DNA of 34,194 nucleotides from Elusimicrobiota bacterium (lineage in GTDB: Bacteria; Elusimicrobiota; Elusimicrobia; UBA1565). Position numbers and translations under genes: made by a program. Location of the stretch: NCBI GenBank assembly GCA_016218495.1, contig JACRDU010000138.1, positions 1 to 34,194 of the forward strand, written 5' to 3'. Positions 6,948-14,338 of the stretch are shown in pieces. The first letter of the stretch is position 1. Each line of letters begins with the position of its first letter. Below the pieces are notes generated by a model that saw nothing but the letters and a program-made list of their open reading frames with translations, was not told the origin of the DNA and ran no database searches.

Positions 6948-7411
6948 GGGGTTTCTCCGATGACGGTCTGGGCGACGCGCAGGTCGCCTTCGAGGAAGGA
7001 GCGGCGGTCGGGCGAGAGGGTCCAGACCCGGGCCTCGCCCGGGGCGCGCCCCCGCACCGAGACGATGAGGTAGGCGTAGGACGGCCAGGCGCGCTCCAGG
7101 TCGAAGGGCGACGGCCAGGCCGGCGCGTCCGGGTGGCTGTGGTAGACCCCCAGCACGGCGAGGCCGCGGCGGTCCAGGTCCCGCTCCGCCGCCAGCAGCG
7201 CGCGCGGGTCGAAGGCGTAGCGGTTGCCGCGCGGGCCCTCGCCCCAGGCGTTGTCGAGCGCCGCGGCCTCGACGGGGACGACGGCGGCTTCGGGCGTCCC
7301 GAAGGAGTCCGGCAGGGGCCCGGCCAGCAGGCCGCAGCATTCCTCGGGATAGGCGCGCGCGGCGTGGGCGCGCACGGCGGCCTCCAGCGCGGGGCTCAGG
7401 ACCAACATCAT
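6944..7411 (-). CDS. JAMM/Mov34 metallopeptidase, Mec-like (CysO-cysteine peptidase or carrier processing)
   Basis: This 155-residue zinc peptidase has a complete JAMM motif: a catalytic glutamate in YPEECCG (23-24) and His91-Ser-His93-x7-Ser101-x2-Asp104. Members of this family next to CysO and CysM release cysteine from the CysO-cysteine adduct; relatives also trim ubiquitin-like precursors. The start is ATG 7411 rather than the upstream GTG 7423, because GGAGGGAGGG sits just before it and the ATG overlaps the cysM stop (ATGA). The downstream fusion gene overlaps in the same way. In this cluster the enzyme could have two jobs: freeing cysteine from CysO and cutting the CysO-E1 fusion after its internal GG. 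The second job is inference. Confidence 0.92.
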   Translation of the reverse strand: MMLVLSPALEAAVRAHAARAYPEECCGLLAGPLPDSFGTPEAAVVPVEAAALDNAWGEGPRGNRYAFDPRALLAAERDLDRRGLAVLGVYHSHPDAPAWPSPFDLERAWPSYAYLIVSVRGRAPGEARVWTLSPDRRSFLEGDLRVAQTVIGETP

Positions 7412-8343
7412 CCCTCCCTCCACCAGCGCTCGCCCAGGTAGCGCTCGCCGGAGTCCGGGAAGACGGTGACGACGACGGCGGCGCGCCCGGCTTCGGCCTC
7501 GGCGCGGGCGACGCGCAGCGCGGCCGCCAGGTTGGCGCCGCCGGAGGGGCCGAGCAGCAGGCCGTCGGCGCGCGCGGCCTCCCGCGCGGCGGCCCGGGCC
7601 TCGTCGGTGGAGACCGTCAGCTCGGCGTCGGCCAGGGCGGGGTCGTGGATGCCGGGGACCGCCGCCGTGGCCAGGTGCTTGAGGCCTTCCAGGCCGTGCA
7701 GCGGGGAATCGGGCTGGACCGAGACGGCGCGCAGCCCCGGCCGCGCCTCCTTGAGGCGGGCCGCGGTGCCGCGGAAGGTCCCGGTGGTCCCCAGGCCGGC
7801 GACGAAGTGGGTGACCAGGCCGGCGGTCTGTTCGAGGACCTCGGGCCCGGTGGTGTCGTAATGCGCGCGCCAGTTCTCGGGGTTGTCGTACTGGTTCGGG
7901 TAGAAGTAGGCCGCGGGGTCTTCCTTGAGGATGCGACGCGCCTCATGCATCGCCCCGTCCGAACCTTCCAGCGGGTCGGTGAGGTCGAGGCGGGCCCCGT
8001 AGGCCTCGAGGATGCGGCGGCGTTCGGCTCCGATGGAGGCGGGCACGGCCAGGCGGACCGGGAAGCCCAGCTTCGCGCCCAGCCAGGCGTAAGCGATGCC
8101 CGTGTTCCCGGAGGTCGAGTCGAGCAGGGTCATCGTCGGCCGGAAGGCGCCGGAGGCCAGCGCCGCGAGGACCATGCGGGCCGCCGGGCGGTCCTTCACC
8201 GAGCCGCCGGGATTGACCCACTCGGCCTTGGCGTGGACCTCGACGGAGCCCGGCAGGTCGGGGCGGCTGATGCGCAGCAGAGGGGTGTTCCCTATGCCCA
8301 GGTCCAGGACGGTGGGAATGGCGGCGCGGTCCAGGACTGCCAT
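7408..8343 (-). CDS. cysM: CysM-type cysteine synthase (PLP-dependent)
   Basis: The 311-residue protein is of the fold-type II PLP family. Lys50 in NPGGSVKDRPA forms the Schiff base, TSGNTG (77-82) binds the substrate carboxylate, GTTGT (185-189) holds the cofactor phosphate, and GPSGGAN (265-271) lies near the pyridine nitrogen. The gene neighbours (Mec-like JAMM peptidase, CysO-MoeZ fusion) indicate the CysO-dependent route, where activated serine reacts with a protein thiocarboxylate. Whether it takes O-phosphoserine or O-acetylserine cannot be decided from what I see. The start is ATG 8343, preceded by GGAG. An IscR-like inverted repeat (8366-8390) lies just upstream, so regulation by cysteine or Fe-S status is likely. 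Confidence 0.92.
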   Translation of the reverse strand: MAVLDRAAIPTVLDLGIGNTPLLRISRPDLPGSVEVHAKAEWVNPGGSVKDRPAARMVLAALASGAFRPTMTLLDSTSGNTGIAYAWLGAKLGFPVRLAVPASIGAERRRILEAYGARLDLTDPLEGSDGAMHEARRILKEDPAAYFYPNQYDNPENWRAHYDTTGPEVLEQTAGLVTHFVAGLGTTGTFRGTAARLKEARPGLRAVSVQPDSPLHGLEGLKHLATAAVPGIHDPALADAELTVSTDEARAAAREAARADGLLLGPSGGANLAAALRVARAEAEAGRAAVVVTVFPDSGERYLGERWWREG

Positions 8344-8357
8344 GGGGGCTCCATAGC

Positions 8358-8363
8358 AGTATA
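8358..8363 (-). promoter_or_regulatory. Probable -10 element of the cysM-mec-cysO/moeZ operon
   Basis: TATACT on the minus strand, with an overlapping alternative TATGCT (8368-8363). The presumed -35 region falls inside the IscR-like site, so a bound regulator would block polymerase. The spacing to the GGAG ribosome site is tight, which makes the alternative hexamer equally possible. Confidence 0.45.
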
Positions 8364-8365
8364 GC

Positions 8366-8390
8366 ATACCTGACTAAACTAATCCAGATT
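8366..8390. promoter_or_regulatory. IscR/Rrf2-family type 1-like operator
   Basis: The 25-bp site has half-sites ATACCTGACTA and TAATCCAGATT around AAC. Compared by hand with the E. coli IscR type 1 consensus as I remember it (ATASYYGACTR...YAGTCRRSTAT), 20 of 25 positions agree. An overlapping exact repeat CTAATC-CA-GATTAG covers 8379-8392. The site lies directly upstream of the cysM promoter and immediately after nfuA. No Rrf2-family gene is in the window. Confidence 0.55.
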
Positions 8391-8394
8391 AGGG

Positions 8395-8973
8395 CTAGTG
8401 TCCCTGGTAGTAGGGGTTCTCGCCCGAGGCGTGGTCGGTGACGTCGAGGACGTCGTCGAGCTGGGGGATGGCCTCGCGCAGCGCCCGCTCCACGCCCTGG
8501 CGCAGCGTGACGGCGGCGCTGGCGCAGCCGTGGCAGCCGCCCAGCAGCTTCACGTAGATGGTGGCGTCCTTCACGTCGACCAGCGAGATCTCCCCCCCGT
8601 GCGCGGCGACGGCGGGGTTTATTTCGCTTTCCAGGATGGCGGCGGCCTTCGCCTTGATCTCGGCGGCGGTGGGGAGGTTGGTCGGGGTGCCGTCCTTGAC
8701 GGCGGGCCGGCCGGAGGCGGCGTGCCCTTCGATGAGGGCGGCCACCTGGCGCGTGACGGCGGGCCAGTCCTCGTAGGTGTCGCGCGTCACCGACAGGGTG
8801 GAGCCGTTCACCTTCACCCCGGAGACCGTGTCGATGCCGAAGACCTTCTCGGCCAGGGGCGAGGCCTTCGCGGATTCGGCGTCGCCGAACCACCAGGCGC
8901 CCTCGCCCAGCGGGGCGTCGAGCTCGAAGCGGCAGGTGACGAGGTTCGAGGCCAGGCGGGTGGAAATCTTCAT
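8395..8973 (-). CDS. NfuA-like iron-sulfur cluster carrier
   Basis: The 192-residue protein has two parts: an N-terminal scaffold-like Nfu_N domain (about 5-90, LVTCRFELDAPLGEGAWWF) and a C-terminal NifU domain (about 105-178) with the cluster-binding Cys147-x2-Cys150 in LLGGCHGCASA. Such proteins bind a 4Fe-4S cluster as a dimer and deliver it to target enzymes. The length and order match NfuA. It begins 1 nt after the stop of a rhodanese-like gene, so the two are one unit. The IscR-like site just past its end belongs to the next operon but places both units in one Fe-S and sulfur region. Confidence 0.9.
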   Translation of the reverse strand: MKISTRLASNLVTCRFELDAPLGEGAWWFGDAESAKASPLAEKVFGIDTVSGVKVNGSTLSVTRDTYEDWPAVTRQVAALIEGHAASGRPAVKDGTPTNLPTAAEIKAKAAAILESEINPAVAAHGGEISLVDVKDATIYVKLLGGCHGCASAAVTLRQGVERALREAIPQLDDVLDVTDHASGENPYYQGH

Positions 8974-8974
8974 C

Positions 8975-9355
8975 TCAATACCTCGGGATGAGCGGGTCGA
9001 CGGCTTGGGACCAGGCGTCGATGCCGCCCGCCAGGGCCTTGATGTCGGTGAAGCCGCGCTTGAGCAGGGCCTTCGCCGCGTTCAGCCCGTCGCGGCCCTT
9101 ATGGTCGTAGAGCGCGATCGGGGTGGCCTTGTCCCACTTGGAGAAGATCTCCTCGACGAGCTCCCGGGTGGCCAGGCGCGCGCCCTCGAGGCGGAGCATG
9201 CGGTGCTCCAGCTCGCTGCGCACGTCGACCAGCACGAGCTTGGGGTCGGCCTTCAGACGGGCGGCCAGTTCGGCGGGGCTGATGAGGAGCTTGGCCTCCT
9301 CCTCGACCTGTTCGGCGGGGCGGATGGGGATCTTCAGGTTCTTGGCGGCGGACAT
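8975..9355 (-). CDS. Rhodanese-like domain protein lacking the catalytic cysteine
   Basis: The 126-residue single rhodanese domain begins LLISPAELAARLKADPKLVLVDVRSELEHRM and ends ALAGGIDAWSQAVDPLIPRY. The active loop, normally C-x-x-G-x-R, reads Asp84-His-Lys-Gly-Arg, so the sulfur-carrying cysteine is replaced by aspartate and the protein contains no cysteine at all. It cannot form a persulfide and is more likely a binding or regulatory partner, perhaps of the NfuA-like protein encoded 1 nt downstream. The ATG at 9355 has TAGAAT 6 nt upstream and no Shine-Dalgarno sequence. Confidence 0.88.
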   Translation of the reverse strand: MSAAKNLKIPIRPAEQVEEEAKLLISPAELAARLKADPKLVLVDVRSELEHRMLRLEGARLATRELVEEIFSKWDKATPIALYDHKGRDGLNAAKALLKRGFTDIKALAGGIDAWSQAVDPLIPRY

Positions 9356-9371
9356 TGCCCTATTCTAGCAG

Positions 9372-10268
9372 TTAGGGCTCCTCGGGCGCGATGATGATCT
9401 GCTTCTGGCCCATGGCGCCCTTCTTCACGGAGATGGGGATGTCGGTGAAGGTGTTCTTGTTCCCGTCGAAGCTCTTGCCCGCGTGGTCCTTGCTGCCGTC
9501 CTCCAGGCCCGGGTCCGAGGTCATGCTGTAGGAGTGCGCGCTGTTGGCGTTGACCTTCTGGAGCGCGCGCAGGGTCGGGCTGTCGTAGCGCGGGTCGATC
9601 TTCCCGTTGCGGGTCAGGATGGGCGAGTCCGCCCCCCCGCCCCCGCCCCCTTCGCCGGAACGCCCGGACGACCCTCCGCCCAGGGAGACGGCCCCTCCCG
9701 CTCCCGCCCCGGCGCCGGACTGGGCGGAGGCGCGGCCCTTGAGCTTGTGGATCATGCCCTCGAAGGACGCCTCGAGGCTGGTTTCGCTCGGGCGTTCCGA
9801 ACGCCGCGGGGCGGGCTCGCCGCCGCCCCCGTACATGCGGGAATCGCCCCGCGAGCGGTCCTTCATCTTGATGAGCTCGAGCTTGGCATTCTCCTCTTCG
9901 GAGGCGGCGTCCCCGGCCGCCGTCTCGTCGCCCTCCCCGCCGGAGCCCTCGGGGGGCAGCGCGCCCACGTCGCCGCAGCCTTCGCTGCCGCAGGGCACGA
10001 CGGAAGACGGGCCTTGGGCCGGCAGGGACGACGAGGGGGCCGCCAGGTCTCCGGCGGCCCCCTGCGCCGCGCCCGCGTCGGCCGCCGCCGGAAGGAGGGC
10101 GTCGGTCATCTTGTCGAAGAAGCCCGGGCCCACGGTCTGTTCGGCCGCCCCCACCGCGCCCATCAGGAAGGCCACCTGCCAGCTGCCGGTGGCGCGCAGG
10201 CAGACGGCGAGCAATAGGAGGAACGATGCCGCAAGGCCGGCCAGCAGGAGGAATTGGCGGCGCGCCAT
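9372..10268 (-). CDS. Exported or membrane-anchored low-complexity protein of unknown function
   Basis: The 298-residue protein is not recognised. The N-terminus has a basic MARRQ, a strong hydrophobic helix (FLLLAGLAASFLLLLAVCL) and a further mildly hydrophobic stretch; the rest should be outside the inner membrane. The middle is low complexity (Gly, Ser, Ala, Glu), with a nearby cysteine pair PCGSEGCG and a run of six glycines. The C-terminal 70 residues (YDSPTLRALQKVNANSAHSY onward) look more ordered and may be the functional part. The start ATG has TAGACT 6 nt upstream and no Shine-Dalgarno sequence. The gene ends 16 bp before the rhodanese-nfuA unit on the same strand. Confidence 0.75.
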   Translation of the reverse strand: MARRQFLLLAGLAASFLLLLAVCLRATGSWQVAFLMGAVGAAEQTVGPGFFDKMTDALLPAAADAGAAQGAAGDLAAPSSSLPAQGPSSVVPCGSEGCGDVGALPPEGSGGEGDETAAGDAASEEENAKLELIKMKDRSRGDSRMYGGGGEPAPRRSERPSETSLEASFEGMIHKLKGRASAQSGAGAGAGGAVSLGGGSSGRSGEGGGGGGADSPILTRNGKIDPRYDSPTLRALQKVNANSAHSYSMTSDPGLEDGSKDHAGKSFDGNKNTFTDIPISVKKGAMGQKQIIIAPEEP

Positions 10269-10336
10269 ATGCCTAGTCTAGGGTAGCAGGCCTTCGCGCG
10301 GCGCGCCAGGGGCTGCCCCGGAGGTCGGGAGGGTGT

Positions 10337-10549
10337 TCAGCCCCGGTTCATCTCGATGGGGAGCTGGAGGATGCGCTTGTTCCCGCGCGGGACCGCTAAG
10401 GACCAGGTTCCGCCGATGAACACCGGGATGGGGGCGACGCTGCCCGCGGACATCCGCTTCCCCCAGGAACGGAGCAGGGACGCTGCCGGCCGGTCCTTGA
10501 CGATGGGTTCCGCGGGCGCCTTCGCGACGGGGGTCGGGTTCTTTGTCAT
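10337..10549 (-). CDS. Small basic protein of unknown function
   Basis: This is a 70-residue frame from ATG 10549, with AGGAGA 9 nt upstream. The N-terminal third is Pro/Ala/Lys-rich (TKNPTPVAKAPAEPIVKDRP); the remainder (SLLRSWGKRMSAGSVAPIPV, then a WSLAVPRGNKRILQLPI strand-like stretch) looks like a folded domain. No family is recognised. The opposite strand also reads open here, but the gene on that strand clearly begins at 10776, so this frame occupies otherwise empty DNA. Support is the start site and a plausible protein composition only. Confidence 0.5.
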   Translation of the reverse strand: MTKNPTPVAKAPAEPIVKDRPAASLLRSWGKRMSAGSVAPIPVFIGGTWSLAVPRGNKRILQLPIEMNRG

Positions 10550-10775
10550 GGTTGTAGGTCTCCTGCTCCTAAAGTGTGGCCTGCGGGCCCATGAATCGCC
10601 TGAGCTTTTGGACCTACGCCATTTTATCATAAAGGCCTATGCCGCCGTGGGCCCATCGGCCTATATTGTGGACGCCGGCATCCCCGTCGGAGGAATATGG
10701 GTCCGGCGTCCCATCGCGGGCAGGGGCCCCTCGGCCCTGGACATCCGGCCAAGGCGGGGACTATACTCTAAGGAG
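10550..10775. other. Divergent intergenic region
   Basis: These 226 bp between divergent genes hold an AT-rich core (ATTTTATCATAAAGG at 10620-10634), which on the minus strand reads TATGATAAAAT and could be the -10 of the small 10337-10549 gene. Toward the right, TATACT (10762-10767) lies 8 nt before the ATG of the next gene. GGCCTAT occurs twice (near 10634 and 10659). No further gene is seen. Confidence 0.45.
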
Positions 10776-12380
10776 ATGCGTCTCCAATCGACCTCGCGCG
10801 CGCTCGTAGCCGTCCTGTTGGTCCCGGGAACACTCTGGGCGCAGTTCAAACCCGTCCCCGTCGGCGCGGAGTCCGCCGCCGGCCTGGGCAACTCCGGCGT
10901 GGCGGGGGCGAACACGACGCCGGCCGGCTCTCCCGGCCTGGGCACCAGCTATTACGGCCCCAACGTCAGCCTGACGAACAACAACGGTGCCTTCGCCGCG
11001 CCCCGGGCCGTGGTCCCCGGCGCGAATCCCTCCGCCTCGGCCGCCGCCGCCGTGAATCCCCAGGTGGCTCTGCCGTCTCCGGCCGCCGTGCGCTACAACG
11101 CTTCGCCCTCCGTAGAGGCCGCTCCCGGCGCACGGGCCGACATGGCCCGGCCCCAGGCCCGCTCGGCCGCGCCCTCTTCGATGCTGCCGGGCGCCCTGCC
11201 TTCCTTCGACGACCCCGCGCGGCGCACCCCCGAAGGCGGCTCCGGCGGCATGTCGACGGTCCAGAACGCCGTGAAGGACCTGGCGGGCGCGAAGAAGGCC
11301 GAAGCGGGCGGCGTCGAAGGAGCCGTCAGCGGCCGCTTGGACGCGCTCTTCGATTTCTCCCAGACGCGGCCCGGGACCTCCATCATGCCCGACGGCGCCT
11401 CCCGCGCCGAAGGTTCACAGGGCACGGCGGTGCAGGGCTTGCCGGACCCCAAGGTGGTCGGCGTCGAGCCGGCCCTCGGCAAGGTCTCCGCGCTGGCCCG
11501 CCGGGCCGAGCCCGGCGAAGCGGCCGCCCTTTACGGCCGGGCCGTCGAAATCGCCAACGAAGGGCTCCCCCCCGCCCAGGCCTCGGTGCGCACCGCCGCC
11601 ATCCGTCCGGAAGCCGCGGCGCGCGCGCCGGCGGCCGTGCAGGGCCTTGTGGAGAAGGCCGTCGCGGCGGCGGCCCAGGGCCGCACCACCGACGCCATCC
11701 GCTACGCCAAGGGGGTCCACGGCTGGAACGCCCTGCTCGCCTCGGGCTCCCAGCCCTACATCGAGAACCTCCCTGAGATGACCGGCACGGTCAAGCACGT
11801 GCTGCGTTCCGCGCTGGAGACCCCCGGGAAGGCCGCGGCCGCTCCGAAGGTGCGCATCGAGGCCGTCTCGCGCCCCGGACGCGACGCGCTGCGCGCGCGC
11901 TTCAAGTTCGCCGACCAGAAGGACGCTCCGGTGGCGGCCGTCCCCGCCGCCTTCGCCGAGGGCTTCGTCCTTCCCGAGCTCAAGGGCTTCGTCGCGCTGG
12001 AGGGCCCTTCCGCCCCCGAGGGCCCGTCGCTGGCCGCGGCGTTCGCGATGCGGCCGCAGGCGGGATTCTCCTCGGTCTACCGCCAGGCCCGCTCCCGCGG
12101 CGACAGCGCCTGGCGCGGCTTCTGGGTGGCGGCGCGCTCCATCGTCGCCGGAACCTCCCTCACGCTCTGGGACCAGCTCAAGGCCTTCGTGCTCCAGGCC
12201 CTCCAGGCCCTGGGCATCCTGCATTCCGCCGTCGCGTCCGGGCCGATGGTCGAGCCCGTCTCGCCGCAGGCGCTGGCCGGCCTTAGGGCGCTCGCCCCCG
12301 AGCGCGCCGAGCGCCAGCCTCTCCCCGCCGCCGCTCCGGACGCGCTGGGTCTGGGATACCGGCTCATCAGCGGACGCTGA
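10776..12380 (+). CDS. Secreted alanine/proline-rich protein of unknown function carrying an SGRL motif
   Basis: The 534-residue protein has a clear signal peptide (MRLQSTSRALVAVLLVPGTLWAQ). After it comes a long disordered Ala/Pro/Gly region to about residue 180, the motif SGRLDALFDF at about 185-194, and a more structured helical C-terminal half with no recognised domain. The start is ATG 10776: AAGGAG touches it, too close for normal use, and TATACT lies 8 nt upstream, so the message may be almost leaderless. The stop overlaps the next gene's start (TGATG), so it is co-translated with the exported swivelling-domain protein. The SGRL motif recurs in two other exported proteins of the window. 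Confidence 0.8.
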   Translation: MRLQSTSRALVAVLLVPGTLWAQFKPVPVGAESAAGLGNSGVAGANTTPAGSPGLGTSYYGPNVSLTNNNGAFAAPRAVVPGANPSASAAAAVNPQVALPSPAAVRYNASPSVEAAPGARADMARPQARSAAPSSMLPGALPSFDDPARRTPEGGSGGMSTVQNAVKDLAGAKKAEAGGVEGAVSGRLDALFDFSQTRPGTSIMPDGASRAEGSQGTAVQGLPDPKVVGVEPALGKVSALARRAEPGEAAALYGRAVEIANEGLPPAQASVRTAAIRPEAAARAPAAVQGLVEKAVAAAAQGRTTDAIRYAKGVHGWNALLASGSQPYIENLPEMTGTVKHVLRSALETPGKAAAAPKVRIEAVSRPGRDALRARFKFADQKDAPVAAVPAAFAEGFVLPELKGFVALEGPSAPEGPSLAAAFAMRPQAGFSSVYRQARSRGDSAWRGFWVAARSIVAGTSLTLWDQLKAFVLQALQALGILHSAVASGPMVEPVSPQALAGLRALAPERAERQPLPAAAPDALGLGYRLISGR

Positions 12381-14338
12381 TGCGGCCGGCCCGTTTCGGC
12401 GCGCTGGCGCTCTGCGGCGCGTTCCCCGCCTTCGCCGCGAACGCCGCCGCCGAGACCTTCCTGGTGCGCCGCGGCGCCGTTCCTCCCCCCGCCGTCCAAG
12501 AGTGGTACTCCTCCCTGGACGCCCTCCTGACGGGTGTCGACGCGCTGGCCCTGCGCAGCGCCGCCGCCGCCGCCGCCCCGAGCGGCGCCGATGCGGCCTA
12601 CGCGGCCTCCCGCCTCTCGGGGCTCCTCGAGCATGTCTCGCGCGTCGTCGGCCCGTCCGCCGCCGCGGGAGTGAAGGAGGTCTCGGAGAAGCTGGCCGCG
12701 GCTGGCCGCACGGACGGCCCGCTGGGACCCGCCGACGCGGCGCTGCTGGCCGACGCGGCCTCCCGTTCGGCCCTGCGCCTGGCCGGGACCCTGCGCGAAC
12801 GCGCGCTGGAGGCGACGGGTCCCCGCGCCGCCCCGAACGCCCTGCTCAGCGAGGACGGGGCCGACTGGGAGCTCCCGTTCCTCGCGGTGGACGGCGTCGA
12901 CGGTCCGCGCGCCACTCCCGCACTCGCCGCGCTGGCGGCCGCGGTCCGCGCGGGCGGGGCCCCGGAGCAGGCGGCGGCCTCGCGCCGCCGCGTCTGGACG
13001 CGTTCCGCCGGAGTCGAGGTCTTCCTCGACCTCTGGGCTCCCCCGGGCTCGCCGTCGGTGCGCGTGCGCGCCGAGGCTCCCGGCCCCGGGTCGCTGGAAC
13101 AGTCGGCCTTCTACTTCCTGGCCAGGGCGCTCTTCGAATGCGGCTTCTCCGTCTCCGCCGAATCCGGCATCGTGCGGGCGGCCTTCGGGGCCGAGCGCGC
13201 GGCCGACCCTGAGGAGCGCGCCGAGCGATTCGCCTCGGCCTGGGGCGCGGCATCGGCCAGCCGCCGCCTGGCGCCGCTGCTCAAGGCGCACCTGTCGGAG
13301 ACCCTGACCCGCCGCCAAGGCGAGGAGCGCGTCGAGGCGTTGGCGCGCGCCTTCGCGGCCGAGGGCAGCCTGCCCGTGGTGGGCTCGGGTCCGGACGCGC
13401 TCGACAAGGGCATGGCGGCCTGGATGACGCGCGCCGGAGCGCGCCAGGCCCTGCGCTCCCGGATGGACGCGGACCTTTCGGCGCTGGGGCTCCCCCTCTT
13501 CCCGGCCGGAGACCCCGTCGGCCAGAGGACCATCGACCTGCGCTTCAACGGGCCGGTGGCGGCGGCGATGGCCCGCGGAGAAGCGCGCAAGGCCGGCGGA
13601 CGCCTGCTCCGCGACCCGCGCTGGGACCCGTTGGACCGTCTCGCGGCCGCCGTCCCCGTCCCCGGGCCGATGCGCCGGCGTCTGGGGCCCGCGCTGGCCC
13701 GGTCCCTGCCGGCGGGCGTCGCCGCGGGGCGGCGGGTGGAGCGCGGGCAGTGGCGGGTCGGGCCGGACGCCTGGCTCATCGTCCTCTTCGCGCGCGGCGA
13801 CGACGGCCTTCCCTCCCGGATGGCCGCCGAAGTGGCCTCTTCCGCGCTGGCCCGCCGTTCCGTCTCCCCCGCCGACGCCCTGGCCCGGCTGGAGGAGTTC
13901 GGGCTCGTCGCCGGCTCCGAGGCGGAGGGGCCGGGCGCTCTGCCCTTCGACGCCGTAGCCGGGACCCCGCTGGCGGGAGGGGCTCCGGTCGAAGGGCCCC
14001 TGACCTTCGACGCCGCCCGGGCGGCGGAGGGCAAGCTGATCTTCGCCACGCCCTTCCTCTCCTCCAGGGACATGCAGTCGGCCGCGAAGGCCCGGGCCGT
14101 CGTCCCGACGGCCGGGGGACCGCAGGCCCAGGCGTTCGCCGCGCGGGCGGGCATCCCCGGCGTGGACGTGCCGCGGGGGTCGTGGGACGAAGGGACGGGC
14201 TTGATGCTGGAGCTCCCGCTCTGGAAGGCGGGACCCGGAGGCGGCCGGGTAGCTTCCGAACGGCGCCGCGCTCTGCTGCGTGAAGGCGACAAGGTCCGCG
14301 TCGACGGCCGGCGCGGGACCTTAGAGATCCTTCCTTAA
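12380..14338 (+). CDS. Exported protein with a C-terminal PEP-utiliser 'swivelling' domain lacking the phospho-histidine
   Basis: The 652-residue protein starts with a signal-peptide-like segment (RFGALALCGAFPAFAANAAAE). Residues about 25-545 are Ala/Arg-rich, helical and unrecognised. The last 100 residues match the mobile domain of PEP synthase and pyruvate phosphate dikinase: GKLIFATPFLSSRDMQSAAK, then ARAVVPTAGG, AARAGIPGVDV and EGDKVRVDGRRGTLEIL. In those enzymes GG is followed by xSHA, whose histidine carries the phosphate; here it reads GGPQAQAF, so no phosphotransfer is expected. No ATP-grasp or PEP barrel domain is seen. The gene is coupled to the upstream secreted protein by TGATG. 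Its end overlaps the convergent flippase gene by 18 bp. Confidence 0.82.
   Translation: MRPARFGALALCGAFPAFAANAAAETFLVRRGAVPPPAVQEWYSSLDALLTGVDALALRSAAAAAAPSGADAAYAASRLSGLLEHVSRVVGPSAAAGVKEVSEKLAAAGRTDGPLGPADAALLADAASRSALRLAGTLRERALEATGPRAAPNALLSEDGADWELPFLAVDGVDGPRATPALAALAAAVRAGGAPEQAAASRRRVWTRSAGVEVFLDLWAPPGSPSVRVRAEAPGPGSLEQSAFYFLARALFECGFSVSAESGIVRAAFGAERAADPEERAERFASAWGAASASRRLAPLLKAHLSETLTRRQGEERVEALARAFAAEGSLPVVGSGPDALDKGMAAWMTRAGARQALRSRMDADLSALGLPLFPAGDPVGQRTIDLRFNGPVAAAMARGEARKAGGRLLRDPRWDPLDRLAAAVPVPGPMRRRLGPALARSLPAGVAAGRRVERGQWRVGPDAWLIVLFARGDDGLPSRMAAEVASSALARRSVSPADALARLEEFGLVAGSEAEGPGALPFDAVAGTPLAGGAPVEGPLTFDAARAAEGKLIFATPFLSSRDMQSAAKARAVVPTAGGPQAQAFAARAGIPGVDVPRGSWDEGTGLMLELPLWKAGPGGGRVASERRRALLREGDKVRVDGRRGTLEILP

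Noticed and set aside
8379-8392. CTAATC-CA-GATTAG as a terminator for the cysM side or nfuA
   Set aside because: The stem is short and AT-rich with no T-run, and nfuA reads away from it; its place upstream of cysM fits an operator better.
10356-10775. Upstream extension of the secreted-protein frame
   Set aside because: The signal peptide begins at ATG 10776; the extension has no signal and is antisense to the small 10337-10549 gene.
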